64,000 nucleotides of DNA from an uncultured Ruminococcus sp. (GCA_944388405.1 CALXIQ010000022.1:1-64000), one strand, 5' to 3'; shown: positions 9,086-17,127, numbered from the stretch's first letter. A program made the numbers and translations. Notes: generated by a model from the letters alone, not told the origin.

Positions 9086-9664
9086 ATGAAAAAGCTTTTA
9101 GCATCGGTACTTGCGATTACAATGTGCGCTACGATGGCAGTCCCTGCATTTGCAACAGCAAACGAAATTGAAATCAATCAGGGTTCGACAGACAAAGACG
9201 CCGAAATCGACGTAATCCTGGAAGTAGCCCCCACCTATACGGTAACAATCCCGGCGACAGTGGAACTGGAAAAAGAAGATAATTCGTCTGCGCCTGTAAC
9301 AATCTATAGTCAGAGAGCATACATTACCGCTGAAAATGTTCGCCTTGAAGAAGGACAAACGCTTCAGGTAACTATAAATACCGACTATACCCTTGCAACA
9401 TCGGAAGACGACGCTGAGTATACACTGCCGTATACCATTAGCGGCGATTCTGGCGCTGTTTCCGGCGAAGATGCTTTAGTTGCCGAATTTGAAACCGGCA
9501 CCGAAGAACAGTCCCAACCTCTTACTTTCAGAGCTGAAGACCCCGAATATGCCGGCGATTACAGCGATACCGTAACATTTACAGTTTCGGTGTATGAAGA
9601 TACTACTATTACCGTTACCCCCGATCCCGATTATGGGGAAGGCGACATTACAGTTGGCTTTTAA
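9086..9664 (+). CDS. Small secreted protein with single YTVTIP beta domain
   Basis: A 192-residue protein: signal peptide MKKLLASVLAITMCATMAVP-AFA, a short acidic linker, then one copy of the domain beginning EVAPTYTVTIPATVELEK (about 47) and ending EYAGDYSDTVTFTVSVYED. A short acidic tail rich in Pro, Asp and Gly follows. RBS AAGGAGG (9071-9077). The first 23 codons are nearly identical in DNA to those of the next gene, so the two are tandem paralogues. Small size and a single domain make it comparable to the small WxL proteins of Lactobacillales, but the WxL tryptophan is absent. No cell-wall anchor. Exact function unknown. Confidence 0.85.
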   Translation: MKKLLASVLAITMCATMAVPAFATANEIEINQGSTDKDAEIDVILEVAPTYTVTIPATVELEKEDNSSAPVTIYSQRAYITAENVRLEEGQTLQVTINTDYTLATSEDDAEYTLPYTISGDSGAVSGEDALVAEFETGTEEQSQPLTFRAEDPEYAGDYSDTVTFTVSVYEDTTITVTPDPDYGEGDITVGF

Positions 9665-9695
9665 TTGGGAAGCTGAAATATAAGGAGGAATCAAA

Positions 9696-10187
9696 ATGAA
9701 AAAGCTTTTAGCATCAATCCTTGCGCTTACACTTGCAGCAGCAATGGCAGTTCCCGCATTTGCAACTTCAACCACCGTTGATGAAGAAGATGGCAGTCCT
9801 GCAACCGCAGAAGCTGTTATTAAGACCAGCATAGCGCCTACATATACCGTGTCAATTCCCGAAAATACAACGGTTGCCTTCAATGCCACCGAAACCAGCT
9901 TTGGAAGTATTGAGGTAACAGCTGCGCAGATTAATCCGGATATGCAGATAAGCGTGTCTGTGCCCACAGGTAACGAGCTTATCAATCAGACGGATAATAC
10001 CAAAACCCTGCCTTACACAATTGAGGACGCAAACGGAGAATTTACCTCCGCAGCATATCTTGCCGCAGGAGATAAGACAGACCTTACCATCAATATCGAG
10101 CAGGACGACTGGAACAGCGCCTACGCAGGCGATTATGAGGACGAAGTAATCTTTACAATCACATACGAAGAGATACCAACAACATAA
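9696..10187 (+). CDS. Small secreted protein with single YTVTIP beta domain, paralogue of preceding gene
   Basis: A 163-residue protein with signal peptide MKKLLASILALTLAAAMAVP-AFA and one domain that begins SIAPTYTVSIPENTTVAF (about 46) and ends AYAGDYEDEVIFTITYEE at the C-terminus. RBS AAGGAGG (9682-9688). It is shorter than its upstream neighbour because it lacks the acidic tail. The almost identical start regions point to tandem duplication, while the bodies have diverged, so the copies probably have different partners. No anchor, no cysteines in the mature chain. Function unknown. Confidence 0.85.
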   Translation: MKKLLASILALTLAAAMAVPAFATSTTVDEEDGSPATAEAVIKTSIAPTYTVSIPENTTVAFNATETSFGSIEVTAAQINPDMQISVSVPTGNELINQTDNTKTLPYTIEDANGEFTSAAYLAAGDKTDLTINIEQDDWNSAYAGDYEDEVIFTITYEEIPTT

Positions 10188-10199
10188 GGAGGCGGGTAT

Positions 10200-11060
10200 A
10201 TGAAGAAAATAGCAGCATTGCTGTTGTGCTTCTGTATGCTGTCATTAAGTTCGTTGAGCGCTTTTGCTCAAGCGGTAACACAGGACGAGGAGCAAAAGGG
10301 AGCAACAGTATCCGTCACAGTGCCCGATAGTCATACGCTTACGGTAAACGCCGACAATGCACAGGTGTTTTATAACGGTCAGTCGGCTGACAGCTTTGAC
10401 ATAGAGCGCCTTTCCGAGCCAAGGATTCTTATTCGCCCCGAGAACGGCTACAGGGTGACGAAGGTAACCTTAAACGGCGAGGACATTACCGATGAGGTAA
10501 TCGGAGGATACTACACGCTTGATTCGGTGTATGAGGAAAAAATGCTGGAAATTGAAACAGCAGAAGTAACCTCAGACTCGGACAGCACCCATGATATCAG
10601 CGGCACAATAACTGACGAAAACGGCAATCCAATCCCTGGCACAACGGTGGACATCGGCGGACAGACAGCCACAACCGATGAGGACGGCAATTTTGTCATA
10701 GATAACGTGCCTGACGGATTCCACACCGTAACAGTCACCGATGAAAACGGAAATATCATCGGTTATACTGAGGTAGAAATCGGTGAAGGCGAAGTGGGAG
10801 TAACTCAGAATCCCGACGGCAGCTACACACTGACTGCGCCTGAAAACGCAGACCTCAGCCTTGGAATGACGCTGACCGAGGACGGAAGGCTTACGATTGA
10901 CAGCGTTGAGGACGTAACCGTAACGACCCCTGATACGCCATTCGGCGGCTCAAGCCCCCAGACGGGTGATGAGATAAACATTATTCTGCTGGCAATTCTG
11001 CTGGCAGCGGGTGTGCCTTGTGTTGCGTTTGCGGCGGTTAGGAACAGGAAGCAGATGTAG
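10200..11060 (+). CDS. Cell-wall-anchored protein with SPQTG sorting signal and carboxypeptidase-regulatory-like domain
   Basis: A 286-residue protein. Signal peptide (1-24, ending AFAQA), a beta domain (about 35-120), then a carboxypeptidase-regulatory-like fold at about 133-195 (GTITDENGNPIPGTTVDIGG, DGNFVIDNVPDG). The C-terminus has the three-part sorting signal: SPQTG (252-256), a hydrophobic stretch (IILLAILLAAGVPCVAFAAV) and a basic tail RNRKQM. A sortase would join it to the peptidoglycan. RBS AAGGAGG 12 nt upstream; last gene before the terminator. It is the only protein of the operon with a covalent anchor, so it may hold the others at the wall. No sortase gene lies in this window. 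Confidence 0.85.
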   Translation: MKKIAALLLCFCMLSLSSLSAFAQAVTQDEEQKGATVSVTVPDSHTLTVNADNAQVFYNGQSADSFDIERLSEPRILIRPENGYRVTKVTLNGEDITDEVIGGYYTLDSVYEEKMLEIETAEVTSDSDSTHDISGTITDENGNPIPGTTVDIGGQTATTDEDGNFVIDNVPDGFHTVTVTDENGNIIGYTEVEIGEGEVGVTQNPDGSYTLTAPENADLSLGMTLTEDGRLTIDSVEDVTVTTPDTPFGGSSPQTGDEINIILLAILLAAGVPCVAFAAVRNRKQM

Positions 11061-11084
11061 ATAAAAAGTAGTCTCAATACAGCA

Positions 11085-11124
11085 AAGATAGTGCGAATTT
11101 TTACTTTCGCACTGTCTTTTTTTT
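11085..11124 (+). terminator. Intrinsic terminator of the surface operon
   Basis: Stem AAGATAGTGCGAA (11085-11097) pairs with TTCGCACTGTCTT (11106-11118), with one G-T pair and an 8-nt loop, followed by a long T run. Confidence 0.9.
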
Positions 11125-11162
11125 ATTTGTAGTTAGACTTTTTTGTAAACATGTGTTTCGTT

Positions 11163-11227
11163 TTGTGCATAATAGCTAATATCACCTTTAATTATGCACA
11201 AATTTTAGCATAATATGTTGTGCATAA
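11163..11227. repeat. Three copies of TTGTGCATAA, two in inverted orientation
   Basis: TTGTGCATAAT (11163-11173) is mirrored exactly by ATTATGCACAA (11191-11201), and a third direct copy TTGTGCATAA lies at 11218-11227. They sit in an AT-rich gap of about 390 bp, 45-130 bp upstream of the promoter at 11271. Binding sites for a regulator are one reading, remnants of a mobile element end another. Confidence 0.5.
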
Positions 11228-11270
11228 GGTAGAAATTTAAGCAATTAAATGTATTTTAAGCGAAAAAAGC

Positions 11271-11298
11271 TTGAAAATATTTAGCATTAGTGTATAAT
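11271..11298 (+). promoter_or_regulatory. Putative promoter of the truncated permease gene
   Basis: TTGAAA (11271-11276), 16-bp spacer, TATAAT (11293-11298), in an otherwise empty gap. The leader to the ATG at 11456 is about 150 nt and shows no obvious fold. Confidence 0.6.
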
Positions 11299-11455
11299 TG
11301 AATTATGGAAAACTTTAATACTGTAGTTAATTTTAATGCAAGTATAAACGAATTATAACGGCAAATGCATAGGTGATTACTGTGCGCAGATGAAATTATC
11401 GGCTTGCACTAATTTAAGCGAAGCTATTTAGTAATAAGCAAAGAAGGCGAAAAAT

Positions 11456-12016
11456 ATGTTCAGAAGCATACTAACACAACTGCGGGTAATGTTAAACAAA
11501 CGAGGCTTCCAGGTCAGCTTTTCAGCCGTAATGGTAATATGCCTTGGAGAGGTAATATTAAATTGCTACGGATTTGAGGGAATGAGGGGATGGGACGACG
11601 GCTTTGTAGGAAACGATCCTTCGTCGGCAATAACCACCTTTGAAGCCTTTATACTGTGCAACTCATCAAATTTGCTGGAAATGTTAAAGCTGCTTTTCCC
11701 GTTTTTGTGTTTGCTGCCGTTTTCATTTTCACTGCTGACAGACAAGGCTACAAACACCAATGTGCTGTTCTGCGCCTATGAGGGGAAGCGGAGGTATGTT
11801 ATTTCAAATATTATTGCAGTGTTTATCGGCTCGTTCATTATTTTCATGATTCCTCTGTGTATAGAAATAATCGTTAATTACATAATATTCGACAACTCGA
11901 TGGGCGCAAATATTTTCGACCCCAACTGGCGTTTCAGCGGTTGGGGAGTGGGCAGGGTTACCGATTATCCCGGTGCGCCCTTCGGAGATATCCTTGCAAT
12001 GTTTATTGTGAAATGA
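11456..12016 (+). pseudogene. Truncated ABC-2 type permease
   Basis: A 186-residue product with a cytoplasmic N-terminus (MFRSILTQLRVMLNKRGFQV), a first membrane segment (about 19-38), a short outer loop with FEAFILCNSSNLLEMLKLLF, and two more membrane segments (about 78-95 and 115-140). This is the layout of the first half of an ABC-2 permease, whose usual length is 250-400 residues. The frame stops at 12016, about 70 bp before a HaeIII-type restriction-modification pair, and no ATPase gene is adjacent. The C-terminal half is missing, so the gene was probably cut when the R-M cassette arrived or by later loss. Confidence 0.6.
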
Positions 12017-12024
12017 ATATGTTC

Positions 12025-12053
12025 TTGCTTTTTCTCTCTTTTTGTAATATAAT
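12025..12053 (+). promoter_or_regulatory. Promoter of the HaeIII-type R-M operon
   Basis: TTGCTT (12025-12030), 17-bp spacer, TATAAT (12048-12053), 37 bp before the methyltransferase ATG. Confidence 0.7.
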
Positions 12054-12089
12054 AAATATAAATATTATAATCCAATTGGAGATGTAAAC

Positions 12090-13088
12090 ATGAATATTAT
12101 TAGTTTATTTTCCGGCTGCGGCGGTCTTGATCTTGGATTCGAGCTTGCCGGATTTAATATACTGATAGCCAATGAATATGATAAAACTATATGGGAGACT
12201 TTTAAGATCAATCACCCGAAAACGTACTTGATTGAGGGAGACATCAGAAAGGTAGATGAAGCAGATTTTCCTGTCGATGTGGACGGTATTATTGGTGGTC
12301 CCCCCTGTCAGTCTTGGTCAGAAGCGGGAGCTTTACGTGGTATAGATGATGAACGTGGACAACTATTTTTTGACTACATAAGGATATTACGTAAAGTGCA
12401 GCCGAAGTTCTTTCTTGCAGAAAATGTGAGTGGTATGCTTGCCAATCGACACAATGAAGCAGTACGTAATATAATTTGGCTTTTTGAGGAAAGCGGATAT
12501 GATGTTACGGTAACATTGGTTAATGCTAAAGATTATGGCGTAGCTGAAGAACGCAAAAGAGTATTTTATATTGGTTTCAGAAAAGATCTTAGTGTTCGTT
12601 TTAAGTTTCCGGACGGTTCAACTGTTGATGATAAAAAGAAACTTACACTAAGAGATGTTATATGGGATTTGCAGGAAACAGCAGTGCCAGCCGCTGAAAA
12701 GAATCGTCACAACCCTGCTGCCATCAATAATAATGAATACTTTACAGGTGCTTTTTCCCCTATATTTATGAGTCGTAACAGAGTGAAGTCTTGGGATGAA
12801 CAAGCCTTTACGGTGCAGGCTTCAGGAAGACAGTGTCAACTTCATCCTCAAGCTCCCAAAATGGTGAAATTCGAAAAAAATGATTTCAGATTTGTTAAAG
12901 GAAAAGAGCATCTTTATCGACGTATGACGGTTAGAGAAGTAGCAAGAGTGCAGGGCTTTCCTGATGATTTTCAGTTCATTTATGAAAGTGTAAATGATGC
13001 ATATAAAATGATTGGTAATGCTGTCCCTGTAAATCTTGCCTATGAGATAGCTTTGGCTATCCAAAAAGAATTGGAGGCGGTACAATGA
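12090..13088 (+). CDS. DNA cytosine-C5 methyltransferase, HaeIII type (GGCC)
   Basis: A 332-residue C5-cytosine methyltransferase that should protect GGCC by methylating a cytosine. Motif I is [14 protein letters not shown] (4-17), the catalytic loop [12 protein letters not shown] (69-80, nucleophile Cys73), motif VI AENVSG, motif [15 protein letters not shown]. The target-recognition region contains MSRNRV and [18 protein letters not shown], and the end carries [14 protein letters not shown] and [17 protein letters not shown]. The recognition-region phrases agree with M.HaeIII as I remember it, so GGCC specificity is likely rather than generic. Its stop overlaps the start of the nuclease gene (ATGA at 13085-13088), coupling expression of the pair. 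Confidence 0.93.
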   Translation: MNIISLFSGCGGLDLGFELAGFNILIANEYDKTIWETFKINHPKTYLIEGDIRKVDEADFPVDVDGIIGGPPCQSWSEAGALRGIDDERGQLFFDYIRILRKVQPKFFLAENVSGMLANRHNEAVRNIIWLFEESGYDVTVTLVNAKDYGVAEERKRVFYIGFRKDLSVRFKFPDGSTVDDKKKLTLRDVIWDLQETAVPAAEKNRHNPAAINNNEYFTGAFSPIFMSRNRVKSWDEQAFTVQASGRQCQLHPQAPKMVKFEKNDFRFVKGKEHLYRRMTVREVARVQGFPDDFQFIYESVNDAYKMIGNAVPVNLAYEIALAIQKELEAVQ

Positions 13089-14077
13089 GTTCAAAAAGCA
13101 ACGATCAAGGAAGAGCATTTGAATATGCCTGTATTATCAAGTTAAAAGATAGGATTGTTGAAAAACGACCTGTTATAATTGACAATGAATCAATAGTGGC
13201 AGCTCAAAGAGCATGGGAGAAACAGAATGAATCAAAACAACAGATATACATTAGTGCGGCTAATGCTTTTATTGACACTTTATTTTTAGCAGAACCTCTT
13301 ATTCTGGAATACGAAGCAGATGATGATATTGTTATTCTATCTATTAACAAGGACTCCGATGCTGAAGACGGTGATGTTCGTGATATTGTTATAACAAGAA
13401 ATTTTATTCGTTGGGATATCGGTCTTTCAATGAAACATAATCACTTTGCGGCAAAGCATTCACGTCTCAGTTCAAAGATAGACTTCGGAGCAAAGTGGTA
13501 TGGGATTCCTTGCAGTGATAATTATTGGAATGTTGTAAGACCTATTTTTGCAAGATTAAAAAGTATTAAAAAGGAAACAATAGCATGGCACGATATGTTT
13601 GATAAGGATGATACGGTATATTTTCCAATAGTTGATGCTTTTATTAATGAGCTGAACCGTGCTTACAGAAGTGATTCAGCTATAACGGAAAAACTTATTT
13701 CCTATTTACTGGGTGTTCGTGATTTTTATAAAGTCGTTGCGATTGATAACAAACAGATCACAGAGTTTCAATCATTCAATCTGCGAGGGGAACTGAATAA
13801 AAATGGCAAAAACACAAAAGCTACACTTTATATACCGAAAGCTGATATGCCAACTGAAATAATATCTCTGCGTTTCAAACCGGGGTCTAAAAGTACAGCA
13901 GAGCTATACCTTAATAATGGTTGGTCACTTTCTTTCAGAATACATAACGCTTCGACTATTATTGAACCATCACTTAAATTTGATATTCAGTTTTTGGGTG
14001 TTCCTGCAAATATTATTACAGTAAATTGTAGTTGGAATTCAAATGGACACTCCCGACGAGAGATTATTCACCCTTAA
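13085..14077 (+). CDS. Type II restriction endonuclease, HaeIII family
   Basis: A 330-residue protein translated from an ATGA overlap with the methyltransferase. It opens [13 protein letters not shown], and has [30 protein letters not shown] and [16 protein letters not shown] in the middle, and [20 protein letters not shown] and [20 protein letters not shown] near the end. These match the R.HaeIII family, which cuts GGCC. The last residues (about 317-330, [13 protein letters not shown]) do not look like the family end and appear to be read from flanking DNA, so the native stop may have been lost at the right junction. The body is intact and activity is plausible. Confidence 0.88.
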   Translation: MSSKSNDQGRAFEYACIIKLKDRIVEKRPVIIDNESIVAAQRAWEKQNESKQQIYISAANAFIDTLFLAEPLILEYEADDDIVILSINKDSDAEDGDVRDIVITRNFIRWDIGLSMKHNHFAAKHSRLSSKIDFGAKWYGIPCSDNYWNVVRPIFARLKSIKKETIAWHDMFDKDDTVYFPIVDAFINELNRAYRSDSAITEKLISYLLGVRDFYKVVAIDNKQITEFQSFNLRGELNKNGKNTKATLYIPKADMPTEIISLRFKPGSKSTAELYLNNGWSLSFRIHNASTIIEPSLKFDIQFLGVPANIITVNCSWNSNGHSRREIIHP

Positions 14078-14345
14078 TCTGGGTGGAATGAATTTTATGG
14101 TGCCGGGAGAAGAATACCTGATAATCGCTCAGACAATCAACTTTGACGGCATCACCCATTACAGGCTCAACGGCTACCAAATAAGCTGGCTGGCTCTTGA
14201 TGAAACTGTAAGCCAGCCCATGAAGGAAGAATATACTTACGCCGACTGCTGCGACAATGAAATTTTCTCCCCCGAGCAGGAGGTTATCGATTTGTTTTAT
14301 CAGAAGAAAAGCAACATTTTAAAGACGTATGATGCGTATTCGTGA
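14043..14345 (+). pseudogene. Fragment of an unrecognised protein flanking the R-M cassette
   Basis: A 100-codon frame overlapping the nuclease end by 35 nt, without a ribosome site. It reads [20 protein letters not shown]...FDGITHYRLNGYQISWLALD, a plausible beta-rich extracytoplasmic domain, but it has no signal peptide or beginning. The best reading is the tail of a host gene whose front was removed at the cassette junction near 14040. The family is not recognised. An expressed small protein cannot be excluded. Confidence 0.45.
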
Positions 14346-14531
14346 CAGGTGAGAGTTTGGGGTGTGAATATCCAGAGCCGCGAGCGATTTTCCGAAAATA
14401 CTATCACTATATAAAAGACGGCGTTGCGATGTGTCTTGACTTTGCGGCGACGAGCATGTAATCAAGGGGAAAAGCGGCATTTCATTTATAGTGTCGAAGT
14501 GCTTAACGGTTATGAACTGCTCATTGAATAA
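14346..14531 (+). pseudogene. Frameshifted gene remnant
   Basis: Short coding-like phrases lie in successive frames: YYHYIKDGVAMCLDF (about 14400-14445), then GDEHVIKGKSGISFI, then YSVEVLNGYELLIE ending at a TAA at 14529-14531. No single frame is open. This is the residue of a decayed gene between the R-M cassette and rpmB. No family assigned. Confidence 0.4.
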
Positions 14532-14558
14532 ATAGTGATAATTGAATCAAGTTTTGCC

Positions 14559-14595
14559 GCCGCAGTCAGCACTGCTACATGACTGCGGCTATTTT
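14559..14595 (+). terminator. Intrinsic terminator, plus strand
   Basis: Perfect 10-bp stem GCCGCAGTCA (14559-14568) / TGACTGCGGC (14580-14589), then TATTTT. It probably closed the transcript of the now decayed gene. Confidence 0.75.
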
Positions 14596-14619
14596 CATGC
14601 GTCAAAAATCATTTTGGGC

Positions 14620-14651
14620 AAAAAATAAAGACCGACATATCTGTCAGCCCT
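14620..14651 (-). terminator. Intrinsic terminator after rpmB
   Basis: On the minus strand AGGGCTGACA (14651-14642) pairs with TGTCGGTCTT (14637-14628), with several G-U pairs and a GATA loop, followed by TATTTTTT. Confidence 0.65.
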
Positions 14652-14683
14652 ATTTTTGGAATATTAAATGCTTTCAAGCAAAA

Positions 14684-14869
14684 TTATGCGCGCTCAACCT
14701 TTCCCGAACGCAGACATCTTGAGCAAGCGTAAACGTGACAAGGAGAACCGTTAACAACAGCCTTTACTCTCTTTACGTTGGGCTTCCAAGTTCTGTTTGT
14801 TCTTCTGTGTGAGTGTGAAACCTTTATTCCGAAAGTTACACCCTTTCCGCAAAACTGACACTTTGCCAT
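14684..14869 (-). CDS. rpmB: Ribosomal protein bL28
   Basis: A 61-residue large-subunit protein starting MAKCQFCGKG, behind AAGGAGGTG on the minus strand (about 14876-14884). An in-frame ATG seven codons earlier overlaps the ribosome site and was not chosen. It has the L28 pattern SHSHRRTNRTWKPNVKRV and a zinc-binding pair of CxxC motifs (CQFC near residue 4, CSRC near residue 49), the C+ form of L28. In Bacillus subtilis rpmB lies next to spoVM; here the two are separated by about 14 kb that includes the surface operon and R-M cassette. Confidence 0.95.
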   Translation of the reverse strand: MAKCQFCGKGVTFGIKVSHSHRRTNRTWKPNVKRVKAVVNGSPCHVYACSRCLRSGKVERA

Positions 14870-14922
14870 TAGGTTGCACCTCCTTTTCAATAATAACTAA
14901 ACTTTTATCCACAATAATATGT

Positions 14923-14951
14923 ATTATATCACATCTGAAATTAAAAAGCAA
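14923..14951 (-). promoter_or_regulatory. Sigma-A promoter of rpmB
   Basis: Minus strand: TTGCTT (14951-14946), 17-bp spacer, TATAAT (14928-14923), about 55 bp before the rpmB start. Confidence 0.8.
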
Positions 14952-15104
14952 GTGTTTTGATAAATTTTTTCAAAAAAATTTTTATCGCCGCAAAACCGCA
15001 GAAATATCGCCGATTTTAAACGTATAACGATAGGTAAAGCTTTTCATACGGCTGTTGCTTCGTGAAAATATTGTGAAAAATAGTGCAAATGCAAAGCTTT
15101 GTAC

Positions 15105-15133
15105 TTGAAATTTATTCTTGTATAGTGTATAAT
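15105..15133 (+). promoter_or_regulatory. Sigma-A promoter of the site-2 protease/scp operon
   Basis: TTGAAA (15105-15110), 17-bp spacer, TATAAT (15128-15133). The rest of the 14.95-15.25 kb gap shows no further feature. Confidence 0.75.
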
Positions 15134-15247
15134 TATTTTTGAGTAGTTGGTTGAGTTAAGTCAATATTTCTTACAGGGAATTGAAGACCGACGACGGTAT
15201 AACGATAGCTGCATGATAATATATAAACATTTTACGGAGGTAACATA

Positions 15248-15907
15248 ATGGATCCGCAAACCATTTTACAATATGGAGTAAAGCTTATAATTATTTTTCT
15301 GGTAATACCTATACACGAATTTGCCCACGCCTGGTCGGCAAATAAGTTGGGTGATAATACCCCCATTTATCAGGGACGGCTTACGCTTAATCCCTTGGCG
15401 CATGTTGATCCTCTCGGTGCAATATGCATTTTCTTTACAGGTTTTGGCTGGGGCAGACCTGTTCAGATTAACCCCCTTAATTTTAAACACTATCGCAAGG
15501 GCATGGCGCTTTGTGCTGCTGCCGGTCCGATTTCAAACCTTATAGTCGGATTATTCGGAATGATTGTTTATAAGCTGTCGCTGGGGCTGTATATGGTGTC
15601 CCCCAGTGAAACTTTATATTGGATTGCGGTTATATTCCAGTATTTCACTCTTATAAACGTCGGTCTTGCGGTATTCAATCTTATTCCCATACCGCCCCTT
15701 GACGGCTCAAAAATTCTTTCCTATTTTACCTCGCCCAAGGTTGACAACTTTATAAACCGCAATCAGATGTACATTTCAATCGCTTTTCTTGTGCTGATCA
15801 TTACCGGAGTTCTGGATAGACCTCTCGGTTGGCTTCAGAGTGGAATGTTCTGGATTATGGATAAGCTTACCTTCTGGATGGATCTGATTGTAAACGCAAT
15901 TTTGTGA
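15248..15907 (+). CDS. Site-2 protease family zinc metallopeptidase (M50)
   Basis: A 219-residue polytopic membrane protein. The zinc motif HEFAH (about 23-27) lies in the first membrane segment. A later segment carries NLIPIPPLDGSKIL (about 143-156), whose Asp is the third zinc ligand in this family. GPISNLIVG (about 97-105) marks the conserved central helix. At least four hydrophobic segments are visible. No PDZ domain, so it is the short YwhC-type family rather than RseP or SpoIVFB proper. RBS ACGGAGG (15233-15239). It precedes scpA by 8 nt, an arrangement known from other Clostridia. Substrate unknown. Confidence 0.88.
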   Translation: MDPQTILQYGVKLIIIFLVIPIHEFAHAWSANKLGDNTPIYQGRLTLNPLAHVDPLGAICIFFTGFGWGRPVQINPLNFKHYRKGMALCAAAGPISNLIVGLFGMIVYKLSLGLYMVSPSETLYWIAVIFQYFTLINVGLAVFNLIPIPPLDGSKILSYFTSPKVDNFINRNQMYISIAFLVLIITGVLDRPLGWLQSGMFWIMDKLTFWMDLIVNAIL

Positions 15908-15915
15908 GGTAGCGA

Positions 15916-17112
15916 ATGAGTTCGATTTCTTTTAAGCTTGATGCTTTTGAGGGACCCCTTGATTTGCTGCTGCATCTTATTTCCAAACACAAGCTGAATA
16001 TATATGATATTGAGATAAGCCTGCTACTTGACCAGTATCTTGAATATATCAGCGACCTTGAAACCGATGATTACGAGTCGGCGGCTGATTTTCTGGAAAT
16101 GGCTGCAAGGCTTATATATATAAAAACCTGTTCTTTACTTCCTCAGCCCGAGGAGTCAAAGGAGCTTAAAAAGGAATTAGAGGGTAGAATAATCGAGTAT
16201 TCTCTCTGTAAAAAGGCGGCAGAAAAGCTGAAAGGTCTGTACGTCGGAGGGGATGTTTTTGTAAGACGGCAGGTTAAGCTGCCTGTAAACAGAACCTATA
16301 CCGCAACACATGACGTTTCTGTGTTGTACGACGCTTACATGGGTATTTCCACAAAGGTAAAGAAGTATAAACCTCTGAGGGCAAACGTTTTTTCGCCTAT
16401 AGTTTCTCACAGAATAGTTTCAGTTACCTCAAAAATTATATTTGTGCTGAAAAAGCTGTATAAGACGGGTGAATGTGAAATGTCGCAGCTTTACAGCGGA
16501 ATTACCGACAAATCGGAAAAGGTTGCAACCTTTCTGGCGGTGCTGGAGCTTACAAAGTCGGGCAGGATATACATTAACGACGACAACACAATGATAAAAT
16601 TCCACAGAGCTAATAAAAAGCATACTGAGAAAACCGATAAAGCCGAAACGATGGATTATTCGCCCTCTGCGGCTGATTCCGATCGGAGCGAAGAGGTTGT
16701 ATCGGAAAGTATTGGAGAGCAGAATTACGGAAATGACAACAAATCGTCCGACATCAGCCTTAAGGTAAAAGCAGAATCACAGACTGCCGACAAAGAGGTT
16801 AAATTCTCCTCCGAGCGTATATCAAAAGCTCATACCATAAGCATGAAACCCGATACGCAGGCAATTGCGGCTTTCGCTCCAATAGCTGCAGAGGTACAGG
16901 ATGAGTCGGAAGCTGAGTTGCCTGACTGCGGCAGGGAAGAGGAGAGTTTTGCTACAGCCGGCGAGATTGAAATTTCGGCGAGTGAAAGTAGGTTGGCTGC
17001 CCCTGAAACATCGTTTAACCTTAAGCTTAATTTGTGGAGATACGGCAAGCGGTGTCGAATGATGCTTGCAGCTAAAGGTAAAAACAATCTGTGGCGATAC
17101 AGATTGGTATAA
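15916..17112 (+). CDS. scpA: Segregation and condensation protein A with long C-terminal extension
   Basis: The kleisin subunit of the SMC-ScpAB condensin. The N-terminus has the diagnostic FEGPLDLLLHLISKHKLNIY (8-27) and ADFLEMAARLIYIKT (about 57-71). The winged-helix end of the conserved part, near residues 205-235, contains FLAVLELTKSGRIYINDD. ScpA is normally about 240-270 residues; this one has 398. The extra 160 residues are charged and low complexity, ending with two LWRY motifs (near 375 and 393) and a basic tail. Whether the extension is functional or read from lost stop codons is unclear. scpB follows 15 nt later. Confidence 0.93.
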   Translation: MSSISFKLDAFEGPLDLLLHLISKHKLNIYDIEISLLLDQYLEYISDLETDDYESAADFLEMAARLIYIKTCSLLPQPEESKELKKELEGRIIEYSLCKKAAEKLKGLYVGGDVFVRRQVKLPVNRTYTATHDVSVLYDAYMGISTKVKKYKPLRANVFSPIVSHRIVSVTSKIIFVLKKLYKTGECEMSQLYSGITDKSEKVATFLAVLELTKSGRIYINDDNTMIKFHRANKKHTEKTDKAETMDYSPSAADSDRSEEVVSESIGEQNYGNDNKSSDISLKVKAESQTADKEVKFSSERISKAHTISMKPDTQAIAAFAPIAAEVQDESEAELPDCGREEESFATAGEIEISASESRLAAPETSFNLKLNLWRYGKRCRMMLAAKGKNNLWRYRLV

Positions 17113-17127
17113 ATAAAGGAATTTTTT

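Noticed and set aside
11305..11358. 17-codon frame after the promoter at 11271
   Set aside because: No ribosome site and an Asn-rich random composition; not supported as a peptide gene.
12090..14077. Phage or integrative element around the R-M pair
   Set aside because: No integrase, no structural genes and no direct repeats or tRNA target were seen at the borders; a simple cassette insertion is enough.
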